This document shows, one piece after another, positions 54,901 through 64,000 of a DNA stretch of 64,000 bases. Each line of letters starts with the position of its first letter. Position 1 is the first letter of the stretch. A model generated the notes under the pieces. That model made no database searches. It had not been told where the DNA came from and saw nothing but the letters and a program-made list of their open reading frames with translations. Origin of the DNA: Gibbula magus (taxonomy: Eukaryota; Mollusca; Gastropoda; Trochida; Trochidae); assembly GCA_936450465.1 (NCBI GenBank), contig OW388289.1, positions 80,307,093-80,371,092 on the forward strand. Reading direction: 5' to 3'. Both the position numbers and the translations under genes were made by a program.

Positions 54901-56575
54901 TCCATTGAATCTAAGAGGCTGATGGGTTCTTGCAAAATCATATCAGAAATTGGATGGACAGCTAAACAATTTTGACTGACAACCGTAATTAAGATTTATA
55001 CCAATCAAGCACCAATTTTAAGCCCGGATAACTAAAGTTGAACGGTCATTCCATCAATTCTGTCAATATTGGAAACAAGCAAAGATGAAAGTTAATTTGC
55101 AAGTTCATGTATTGACCCCGGGTAATTAGTGAAGTAATATCACACTGAAGTTAATTCACGCTATTTACTCACGTTCCTTCAGTTCATACATCAAAAGGCA
55201 ATATTTTTTCTCCGACTGCATAAAATATTTCGCTGCTAATGAGAATTGGATTAATAGCCATCAATGCTCGTTTAAATGGTATAGAATTCTATAGGGAAAG
55301 ACTTAGTTCGAATTCACATTTGAAGAGCGAGAAAATTGCCAATAGTGAAACGACGCAAACAACGAATACAATACACGGCTGGTAGTTATGGCTATTCATG
55401 GGTGGAATTCAGACTGATCAAAAGAACATTAGAACATCAAAAACTTTGCTACTGAAATCAGTTGAAAGAAAATGTAGCAAAGCAAGATACAAAAAATATC
55501 CTCGATGGCCATTTAAAGGAAAATAGCCCCAAGAAAATCCTTTCCCCGCTTGCAAAGCGATTCATCAATTCTAAGATCACAATCAAAATCGCATTAGGGC
55601 AGAGGAAGGATAGAAATATTCATATAAAATTGAAAAGAGACTCGGCCTACAGAAAATTATCTGAAAATCATAAGCAATGACAGGCTTTACAGGAAATGGA
55701 GCAGCTACGGTCAGCATGGGAGTTGAGACTATAAATTATCCTTCTTCCTTCTCTTCAAATTTACATTAAATATTGAAAATGGTAATGACCGAAAATACAA
55801 GATGGCTGATTAATAAAGAGGAAGCAAGCTATAGAACGACGATGGCAGAAGCCCATAAAATCTTTTTCAAAATATCAAAAGGGGCAAGTCAATAACCAAG
55901 TTTGCCAGAACATAAAGATACATAATTTCATCAATTTTCTTTCCATTTGGAGGACTGTTTTCAACATAGAGTGCTTTAAGTTTTAATCTGAAAGAATAAC
56001 AACTTGAATTGAAGACATATTTCAGACGCTGAGAGCAAAATCATTTTGAAAATCGGTTCTATTACCAAAATACTCTCTTTATGATACCTTACTGCTTCTA
56101 TGGCAGAACAGACGTATGATTTCTAAATTTATGCAATTGTTTGTAATAACTTCAATAAGTGATGGATTCGGAAAATCTTCTGTAAAAGAAAACTGCAAGC
56201 TTTCCCTCTCAAGATGATGCATGTTATAATGTGTATTAAACCAATCCGCTCAAACTCATAGTTGCAATGTTAAGTCCCGTAGCTCTGACTTCAATCTAAG
56301 GGAATACCTATTTGGGCAGTGTTCAACTCAATTTCTCTAACCGGTTTATGTTATCTGAATTACAATGCGTCCCAATGAGCTAGTCAACGATGTCATTTGT
56401 TGATGTTAAAATATGTTTATGCTACTCAAAACCGGTAATATGGTTCTCTGGCTTCGTGAAATACACATATTTTAGATATCATAAGAAGAAATCATAATAT
56501 TGTTATATTTGGGATCACATTTTGATTAGAAATGATACATATTCTTGTACCTTTTTTTATAGAAAGAATAAATTT
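51946..56575. other. No gene recognised outside the 53.5-kb insertion
   Basis: AT-rich DNA; the 72-codon Lys-rich frame at 55462-55680 and the others are unrecognised. A GC-richer patch lies near 53860-54240. Confidence 0.4.
53493..53555 (-). mobile_element. 63-bp GTGAGTGAG-type insertion, inverted copy
   Basis: On the minus strand it reads GAGTGAGTGAGCTATTGTTT, then AACGTCACTTA, and ends GCAGCCATTAGCGGCGATGG, matching 38968-39027. Flanks TAATCAAATTCTAG (53479-53492) and TAATTATAATCTAG (53556-53569) agree at 11 of 14 positions, consistent with an aged target duplication abutting both ends. Confidence 0.6.
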
Positions 56576-56576
56576 C

Positions 56577-56728
56577 GAGATTCGAACCCACACCATCAGA
56601 CAAAAAGTAAGTACCTGTTGTATCGACAGTTTTCACCGATTCTTATCATTGCCATGTCTCTTCAGCCTTGTTTAGTCTTTTACTTATTTCAGATTACCCT
56701 CGTGTCGTCTAGCAGCTTCGGTGATTTA
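56577..56728 (-). mobile_element. Possible SINE relic with B-box-like motif
   Basis: The minus strand contains GGTGTGGGTTCGAATCTCG (56576-56594), a Pol III B-box-like sequence. The ~100 bp 5' of it on that strand (CACGAGGGTAATCTGA, AAAGACTAAACAAGG, GATAAGAATCGGTGAAAA) recurs in diverged form at 56783-56886. A convincing A box at tRNA spacing was not found. It may be a SINE body or another repeat. Confidence 0.4.
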
Positions 56729-56782
56729 ACAAAGATACCTTAATATGAAGTACGCAGACACCGAAACAAGTATACCTTTACT

Positions 56783-56886
56783 ATCGAGAATTTCTACTGA
56801 TTCTTACCATTAGGACGCCCCTTCCGACTTCCCTAGTCTTTGATTAAGTTCGGATGATCCTCGTGTCGTTTATGAGCTTCGTGATT
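56783..56886 (-). repeat. Diverged second copy of the 56.6-kb repeat body
   Basis: ACTGATTCTTACCATTAGGA, CCCTAGTCTTTGATTAAGTT and GATCCTCGTGTCGTTTATGA match the order of ACCGATTCTTATCATTGCCA, TTTAGTCTTTTACTTATTTC and TACCCTCGTGTCGTCTAGCA at 56634-56714. The copies are adjacent and in the same orientation. Confidence 0.5.
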
Positions 56887-57567
56887 ACAGGATAATCGAT
56901 CGGTCTTATATGTGTATTCACTTAAAATGTCTCCCTTGGCATATGAAAACAACCAACTTTTAAGCAACAAAAAACGCAAAGGAAATGGTGAAGGTTAGAA
57001 GATATTTAGGAAAAAATATTCCATAGACTTCAATATCAGAAAATATGGTAGCAACACAAAGCGACCCAAGTGTCTATGAACCAGAATCCTCCATCAGTTC
57101 CTGCAGCTGTGAAGACTCCTCAGAATCGACAGCATACACGCGGCCAAAGCACTAATTACTGAGATGACTTGCATGTGGTGGCAAATGCCAACAGGTGGGT
57201 AAATAAATCCAAGATGGAAAACATAATTAATAAGCAACTCATTGTGCGTAATTGGGAACATCTGAAGTAGGGCTGAGGGAACATTCCAAACATGTTCCCC
57301 AGATCTTTGAACTGATAACCCATACTAGATGTTCCTTTGATAACCTTGTCTCAATAGCAAACAATCTGCAAAGTGTAAACAGCTATAATGTCACACGTCC
57401 TTGAATCCGTAATGGGACGTTCAACATTACAGCTAGTTTTAACACGATTGAGTAGAAAATACAATTATCTGTTGACATCGCGCATTCAACACCGATAATT
57501 AGTTTCTTCTTCATTAAAACGATTAAGTTGTGAAAACGTAGCTCATTGGTGAAATACAATTTTAACC

Positions 57568-57747
57568 TACCGTAGTTCCTCTAATTAGCGTCTAGTTACA
57601 GGTAAATTTAGAAGACTCACTGACCGGACGCTTATATTAACCCGGAGTTTATTGGAGTCAAGGTAAAGATTTAAACATGTAAGCAGGTAAACAGTTGCTT
57701 TACCCCCTGCGGTCTATAGGCCCGGTGTTTATTTGAAGAAATACGGC
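57568..57747. mobile_element. Fold-back element with ACCGTA...TACGGC ends
   Basis: The left end ACCGTAGTTCCTCTAATTAG is mirrored by the right end TTTGAAGAAATACGGC near 57732-57747. Inner GACCGG / CCCGG blocks are also in inverted register. The arms are diverged and the centre is unclear. It is a likely old palindromic MITE. Confidence 0.4.
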
Positions 57748-57902
57748 AAATGACCGGCGTGTTTAAGACATACTACATATTGTATACAATTAACTTGTGT
57801 TTCATTATTACAAATACTTTCTCAAATCAATCACCTCACATCCAATCCGAGAATATCTCACACTTCGATTTCAACCATCAAGATCGTGTCACTTAATTCA
57901 TC

Positions 57903-58643
57903 AACAATAAAAATAGAGTCATGGGCTCTGTAGCTCATCGGGGTTTATATATTTGTTTATGTTCAAGCCGGAAATAGATTGTTCTCCAGATAAAGTACAA
58001 TCCCTTGACATGACCTTTTAAAAAAACATGGACACCAAAATTGTTCAGTGTCAGTGCATAAAAAACTACATTTTAAGAAAATTGTCCAAGTATCACAGTT
58101 ACTGAAATTATCTTTAAGACAATGTGACTTTTCCATTTCAAATGGTGGCACTGAGACATATTTCCCAAATCATGTTACAAAAAGGAAAAGAAATCGGTGA
58201 GGAAAAATATTTTCAAGTAAAATTACTATGCTTAAAGGTGTCCGGACTACATGTAGAGAACCAACACACAAAGCCATAACATGGTCATGGCCTGTGAGGC
58301 TCTTATTTGGGGCCATAGGGTCACCAAATCTACAATTGAGAATTCCCAATAGGCTAAAGAGTATGCACATTACAGCCTTCTAGGTATTTTTGTTCTGGAG
58401 AAGAATATGAAAATAGGTTTTTATATTATGGCCTGTGAGGCCCTAATTTTGGGTCACAGGGTCACCAAATCTACAATTTATAATCCCCTTCAGCCAAGGA
58501 GTCTCCACATAAAATTTCAGCTCTCTAGAGTCATCGGTTCTAGAGAAGAAGTCGAAAAAGAGAAATGTTTACAGACGGATGGACGGACGCCGGACACCAT
58601 GCCATGCCATAAGCCCATCCGGCCTTTCAGTCCCGATGAGCTA
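57903..58643 (+). mobile_element. ~740-bp interspersed repeat with 12-bp inverted ends
   Basis: TAGCTCATCGGG (57931-57942) and its exact complement CCCGATGAGCTA (58632-58643) bracket the element. Just inside the right end another hairpin half (AAGCCCATCCGGCC) faces the terminal motif, followed outside by AAAA. Internally a ~141-bp unit is tandemly duplicated (from 58287 and again from 58428). The 3' part (GAGAAGAAG, then CAGACGGATGGACGGACGCC, then ACACCATGCCATGCCATAAG) matches a repeat type I remember from molluscs and cnidarians. Similarity to 63803-63860 starts upstream at ~57903. No transposase is visible, so it is non-autonomous or of unknown type. Confidence 0.6.
58287..58560 (+). repeat. 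Two tandem ~141-bp units inside the 58-kb element
   Basis: Both units start ATGGCCTGTGAGGC and contain AGGGTCACCAAATCTACAAT at the same offset. They end with a GGTnnTnnTGTTCTGGAGAAGAA-like or GGTTCTAGAGAAGAA segment. The open frame at 58407-58673 is a by-product of the repeat. Confidence 0.6.
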
Positions 58644-58867
58644 AAAAGGGTTTGGATATTCATCGTACGGTGACAGTGGCAACGCCGTCATGGAACTAAC
58701 AACATAACTACTGTACTAACATAAATATCGCAGTACTTTTCTTCCAGTTTACAAACACATCTAAAGAAGAAATATTACTATAAATTGTATTGGTCTAAAT
58801 GTTAGGGTATTATTATTGTCAATAAACAAATGAAAAGTTAACATTTCCTGTAATCAACACACAGGTA

Positions 58868-59015
58868 CCATTCATCTTAAAACCGTAAAGAAACCTAAGC
58901 CACATTTCAATGAACTCTAAAGAACCAAAAAGTAAAAATACAATATCATTCATTTAAAAACCATAAAAATCTAATTAATAAATGCACTCTAAAAAAACAA
59001 AAAGAAAAACGGTAT
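58868..59015 (+). repeat. Diverged ~79-bp tandem duplication
   Basis: ACCATTCATCTTAAAACCGT, then AATGAACTCTAAAGAACC, then AAAAAGTAAAAA (from 58868) is echoed by ATCATTCATTTAAAAACCAT, then AATGCACTCTAAAAAAAC, then AAAAAGAAAAA (from 58947). Flanking GTAATCAACACACAGGTA (58851) and GTAATCAGCACACAGGTA (59057) form another direct pair. Confidence 0.45.
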
Positions 59016-59794
59016 CCAATTTATTTTTCAATAAACAGGTAAGAGGTTCCCACTCGTGTAATCAGCACACAGGTAAATTCACCTGTCCTCTCCACCCAAC
59101 CCCCTCTGTCCTCATACCTGCGTCTCCAACCTTCAGCCCAGTAAACAAACACAATCAATTCCCACCCGTCACACCAGCAACACTCTAAACCCTGATTAAT
59201 TTGGCGAATTAGCTGGCTCGATCGGCCTGGAGTGTGAATTATCACATACTTGAACTTCATTTGTTATCGTAGACTGGACCCTTGGTGTGAATCTCCGCGT
59301 GGCACTAGGACGGGAGGGACTTCCTATCTTGGGTCAGGCGGATCGTGGTGAGATTCGAACCCGCGAGCACAGTAGGTGCAGCACTTGCACTGAATCTCTC
59401 CGGGGTAATTTCTCTGTGGCAATACTCCTGCATGACAACGGTACGTGCAGATGTATCGAAAAGAAGCACAAAGTGAATCAAGTGTTATCAATGGAAGGTG
59501 TCCCCATACACGTTATCGGGGATCGATCTATATTCATTACGAGTCACCGACAACAGCTCTGCTTGCATAGCTTTACTAATCTTCGAGTTACATTAGAGTT
59601 ATACAGAGTCAATTTGTTGTCATACTTTGTTTCTATCAAACTATGTGTTCCAGGTACAATCGACCACTTATCAGGGGATCCGGGAATTATACATATGGTA
59701 AAGGAGGAGGGGTCTTTATGGTTTACCTCGGTTGTAGGTTATTATTTTGAACATTGAATAAATTATTCCATAATTTGTTATAAACCTTCATATT
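59016..59794. other. No gene established; B-box-like site
   Basis: A 156-codon frame (59287-59757) lacks an ATG at its 5' end and has no recognised domain. Within it the minus strand carries GCGGGTTCGAATCTCACC (B-box-like, 59350-59362) without a matching A box, so it may be repeat-derived. Confidence 0.35.
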
Positions 59795-59925
59795 GAAGAA
59801 AGACAAGGATATTATACGGATGATCAACTTCTTTATTTCACAATGGCGACGTTTCAGTTGGTCATCCATAAACTATTCATGTCTTTCTATTACACCAACT
59901 TCTAGAATACCTCTCAAACAGTTTT
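59795..59925. mobile_element. Palindromic repeat, copy 2 of a dispersed pair
   Basis: The arm at 59795-59829 (AAAGACAAG, then GGATGATCAACT) pairs with 59856-59893 (AGTTGGTCATCC, then CATGTCTTTC) around a loop carrying CTTTATTTCACAATGGCGACG. The outer sequence continues to about 59925 (CTCTCAAACAG). A related copy lies at 2531-2632, with the loop in the opposite orientation relative to the outer arm. Confidence 0.5.
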
Positions 59926-60672
59926 CTTCTTATTGTATGAAAAGAGACTTGTAATTGTCCTTTGAAACCAATCAAGTTGGTTCCTTACTGGTTGCAGAAT
60001 AGAGAGTATGTTTTAAACATTTCAAATCAGTTTGACAAGCTACAGTTCGAAATGGATGATGTCATGCTAATACTCCGACTTTCAAACTTTAAAAATAAAA
60101 AAAATAAGAAAACTACAGGTGCATCTCGACTAAAGATGATTATCATAAGATTTCTGATTCGGCTTTCACAGCATGTCAGTATGAACAAAGGCTGACTCCG
60201 ACCCCCTATCTTCTCTGACGTGTCTATTGTTTACTGTGTCAGACATGATAACCTATAGAGTCATTTATTGTATCTTTAGCAAAGTCATTTGGTCCCCTGT
60301 TGTTAACTGAATAGCCACCTTTGTGAACCAACGACTTCATGCCAGATAAGATCACGGCGTGGATTTATACGTTGTCTGCCACAATATATATCTCCTCTCT
60401 TTGATTTATGGTCTGATCAATTACGTTTTAACAATATTTAAGGAAAGTGACGTCATTCCTACTAAGCTGAAGATATGGAAGTTAGATGGTATATATCCAC
60501 TGCCATATAGATACATGTTTCAACGTTGTATTTCCTCGAGGGTCTACGTTGACCGTGTTCACCACGTTATAAAGGAAAGGTTCAGGGTATCGAAACAGTG
60601 GTAAATTACTATCTGTTGTAATGTATTGTGGGTATTCTAAAAAATTAACTGTACTATCATATACATATAAGT

Positions 60673-60899
60673 TGTCCTACCTATCTACCGTATATGATGT
60701 AGAGAAGGTGGGACACCATCGGCCATATTGGATCCCCCACATATACCGGAAGTATTAAAACTGGTTTCCTGGTTGAGCTCAATTACAAATGTATCCTTTG
60801 CAAAATTCGTAGACAGGCCAAAGTTTCCATTTCCGTGAACATTTGAGGATCCAAGATGGCCGATCTATCTACCTTGGTATTATAGGTAGGTAGGTATAA
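60673..60899. mobile_element. Fold-back element with CTACCTA/TAGGTAG ends
   Basis: The left arm runs from GTCCTACCTATCTACC through ATCGGCCATATTGGATCC (60673-60735). It pairs with the right arm GGATCCAAGATGGCCGATCTATCTACC through TAGGTAGGTAGG (60847-60899); the right-arm sequence is given here in abbreviated positions only. About 110 bp lie between. Both arms contain the GGCCATnTTGGATCC block. It is a non-coding MITE-like element. Confidence 0.5.
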
Positions 60900-61013
60900 T
60901 TATATGCATATTGAGGGTCTGGCACTGATACATGCTTTTCGTTTGGTGTCAGTGCACTCTGTGAGACACGATTATCAATCAAAACATCCTCTGAAAATAC
61001 CAATGTAAAAGCA

Positions 61014-61143
61014 CAAGGGCTTGTATTGTCGAAGAACTAGCGATTAGAAAGCATATCAAGTAACTTTTTTTTATAGTATAAGGGCTGGATCGTCGACTTA
61101 GCATCCTTGCTAATCGCTAGTTTTTCGTCAATACAGATCCCTG
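61014..61143. mobile_element. 130-bp fold-back element
   Basis: The left arm 61014-61060 contains TTGTATTGTCGAAGAACTAG followed by CGATTAG. The right arm 61097-61143 contains CTAATCGCTAG, then TTTTTCGTCAATACAG. They pair over ~45 bp with a few mismatches and a T-rich loop of ~36 bp. It is separate from the fold-back ending at 60899. Confidence 0.55.
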
Positions 61144-63802
61144 CGTTTGAAATTACACACAAATATATATTATAGCAGACACTCTTCAGCAAAGAAGTCC
61201 CAAAGATGTAAGTAAGAACTCTTTAGTTTTGGAGGTATTAAAGGAAATACTCTTCAATCATGAAGGTATTTTTGTCTTCTTGCACGTGCTGTTCACAGCT
61301 GCAAACAAATAAACAGAATCATTATTGTCCTGTCCTAGCTAATGGCCGAGCATTGAGGTAATTAACTGGATGAATAAACAAGCTGACAATTAGTGCACGT
61401 TTATCTGATACATATTTGTTTATTGCTCTAGGATCCACCCATCTCTGTTGTAGTTAACAGGACCAGGCAGCTTACATCATATCACAGAGCTCCAGCATGT
61501 GGGGACCAAGTGCGCTACAGGGCATAACTTACACATATACACCCTTAGTATCAATAAACCTCACTCATGCTGTAAACACCGGTAACACTGTTTATTTCAT
61601 AACTAGAACTTCAATTAAAGGTATAGTTAATTACGTATCAGAATTTGTTTTAACTCAACAGTTAATATCATATGAATTATGGAAATCTGACTTTGATGTA
61701 TATATGTGTGTGTAAATAAATTTCATGTGACCAATTTCATTTAAAACACTACTGTACACAAGGTCTTATGGTATTTATATTTGCTAAAAAATGTTTTATG
61801 TTTGATTATGATTGGACTACAGACTACAGTATATGTGTCCTTGTCCACTAAACTTATAATTCTTTAATAATTGGACAAAACTGGTAACACATGTAATTCG
61901 CTGTTGTTAATGATTTGACGTTCAACATAAAAACTTGACATGGAAATATATTCACAACTAACCATATTTTGACAACCAAAATACATGTATGTTCTATTCA
62001 ACAAATGCTAAAAATGAAATTCCTTGACTAAAACTTCTCAAAGTAAAAGCATATAACTTATGGCAGTTAATTGTTTAAACAACTGAGCAAAAACATATAT
62101 AGACATAGCACAACTTGACAAAATTACTCTTGCAGCACAAGAACGTTGTGAGGAAAGTGATGCAGAAAATGACAAATGGGTGAATGCATATGGAATCCCA
62201 ATGGTAAATGACAGAAGCTGCATTATGCAGTATATTCCAGCTGTCATCTTGGGTGGCAAACAGGACAAGATGGTTTTTGGAGAAACACGTTGAATCCATC
62301 TGTCTCCAAATATCTTCCTCCCTTGCCCAAATGTACTGCTAATGTCTTCCATGATGGCGTAAACACCATCGGTGTAAATATTAAACAAAGCTTGTTGAAA
62401 TCTGAGGTATGACATTTGCTGTTATGCTCTTGCTAATGGCTGGAAATAGTTTTTTCTATGGTTTAGCACCAGAGGTTGGTTAACTGTTAAACTGTGTTTG
62501 TGATTCACTGTTAAATTACTCTGCAGACTTAATTTAAATTAAGATTTCCAAAACATCTTCCTTTGGGATTTGTTTGAGAAACACATCTTAAGCCTAATGG
62601 TTATACATGCCAGTTGTATTATCTTCAAAATGAAATGAAATGGATACTCTGTCTTTAAATGTTAAGATTTAATACTCCTGTGGATGACTGGAAACGCTGT
62701 GGAGAAAGTTTCATGTTTATATGTTTTCAAGACAAAGAGCTGCCATATGACTTCAAGATGTTTTATTTACTCTGCAAACAACAACAGCCTAAATGACAAT
62801 TAAAGATAAAAACTGTCCAAGCAGCAAAGTAATTCTGGAAGTAATTCAGAAACAGAGAAGCATCTGGGAGAGTGGAAGGCAAGGAGATGGACAACACATT
62901 TGTGGGAATTCATTGCTGAAAGGAAATTAAAACTCAATTTAAAAAAGGTGTCTGACAATGGAATTTTGATTTGAAATTGTTTGTACAAACCATGACACCG
63001 TATGAGATCTTCTTTAACATGTTTCATGACAGTATTTTTGTCTGTTGTTAAAACTAATATCCTAAATGTTTAGTTAAAAGCTCATGTTTTGATAAATGTT
63101 GTTAAAATCATTTTCCCCACATGTGCTTCAATAAATATTCTACTATATAGTTGATTTTAATTTGTTCAAATGGCATGTTTTAGTTAATAGAATTCATTTA
63201 TTTACAGAATCATTCAACCATCAACGACACATTTATCACAAATTAAAATTGGAACCAATAAACCCTTCATCAACATCGACATTCAACCTTATCTCCTGAA
63301 TTGACACTCTTTCATTGTCCATTTATCTGATTCTGAAATAAGAAACATGCCCTTACTAGATCAATGAGGAGTAAACTCATCAATTACCATCTCTACAACA
63401 ATCTCCTGAAAAAAATCCTGCTCAATCAGGGTAACCACAAGGCTAGTTCAATCTGCTGATCCTCTGCTCAGCTTTCGCCTCATATCACTTTGTAAATAAC
63501 CAGCCAGTTAAATGATTTAAAACAGAACAATATTGGCATTGCCTAGATGAGAGGATGTATGAGCTTCCATTAAATTTTAAATCACAACATGTCAATTGAC
63601 GACAAGATACACTATAAATAGTGATGAGTTATTAACCGTCAATTATACGAGTCAAAAACAGAGCACAGGATCTGGATATTGTAGTAGCCTTGTGGATACA
63701 AATACCATGGTGGAAGGATCTCTACCAAATTGCAGTCAAGGGAACAGAAGACAATCACAATATTTTTTAAATAAATTTTAATTGCTCAATCTCAAAACAA
63801 CA
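61144..63802. other. No gene recognised
   Basis: The 125-codon minus frame at 62415-62038 and the overlapping 74-codon frame match no family I know. The stretch is AT-rich with no clear repeat. Confidence 0.4.
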
Positions 63803-63860
63803 AAAATAGATCCATTGACTCTGTAGCTCGTAAGGATTTGCAAGATTTATTATTCAAGAT
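63803..63860 (+). repeat. Partial copy of the 57.9-kb interspersed repeat
   Basis: AAAAATAGATCCATTGACTC then TGTAGCTCGTAAGGATTTGC matches the start of the 57903-58643 element (AAAATAGAGTCATGGGCTC, TGTAGCTCATCGGGGTTT). Similarity fades soon after, either because the copy is short or because it continues in diverged form to the window end. Confidence 0.4.
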
Positions 63861-64000
63861 TTTGAAGATATGAACAAAATCTTTCTCAAGTAATACATTT
63901 AATCATCTATTGTCAAAATATCTTAAATGGCAATAAAATAGTTAAACAGCAAAAACTCATTTGTGTGCTCTCCTAAACACCATACAATAATCATCTACCC

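Noticed and set aside
62038..62415. 125-codon minus-strand frame as a host gene
   Set aside because: I recognise no family; an overlapping frame of similar quality and the lack of exon signals make it unsupported without transcript data.

Overview
This window looks like gene-poor, AT-rich animal nuclear DNA, most likely from a mollusc and probably a gastropod. The reasons are: no long gene-like open frames, no bacterial-style operons or ribosome sites, long dinucleotide and trinucleotide microsatellites, a 56-bp minisatellite, decayed non-LTR retrotransposon tails, and many short fold-back (MITE-like) elements. Two short insertions that begin GTGAGTGAGTGAG (38968-39027 and, inverted, 53493-53555) resemble a repeat I remember as very common in abalone and other gastropods. 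The taxon call is inference.

Layout. 1-10 kb is mostly featureless AT-rich DNA. It carries a CRE/E-box palindrome (4175-4203), one copy of a TAGTC-ended MITE family (4967-5096), a fold-back (5332-5712), and a small possible first exon (8829). At 10.5 kb on the minus strand there is a fragment resembling a monocarboxylate-transporter exon, probably decayed. 13.8-14.3 kb is a ~520-bp element with ~87-bp terminal inverted repeats. 16.4-16.9 kb holds a second TAGTC-family MITE with an 11-bp target duplication and a cluster of CCAAT boxes. 22.5-23.8 kb holds GA and TA microsatellites, a perfect 16-bp hairpin, a third TAGTC-family copy and a perfect 37-bp fold-back.

24.37-25.53 kb is the best coding feature: a 5'-truncated LINE with an intact 302-codon C-terminal ORF2 fragment and an A-rich tail. 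26.8-27.8 kb has a CAT-repeat tract, a tRNA-like relic and a ~137-bp palindrome. 28.3-28.7 kb is a decayed ~43-bp tandem repeat. 32.06-33.26 kb is the minisatellite, whose three long minus-strand open frames are an artefact of a repeat length not divisible by three. 38.9-39.3 kb contains two nested dispersed repeats. 40.58 and 46.86 kb carry identical 19-bp inverted termini, each next to TA. A second LINE tail (44.55-45.09 kb), with a frameshift and a TGTC tail, lies between them. 53-64 kb carries another GTGAGTGAG insertion, a possible SINE pair, several fold-backs and a ~740-bp interspersed repeat with 12-bp inverted ends.

I could not establish any complete host protein-coding gene, and I found no rRNA, functional tRNA or CRISPR. 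I also found no convincing new biological system. The most interesting content is the mobile-element structure: a four-member MITE family with 10-11-bp target duplications, ~60-bp insertions with clear target duplications, and possible ends of a 6.3-kb DNA transposon. Any host gene here would have to consist of small exons that cannot be recognised by eye.
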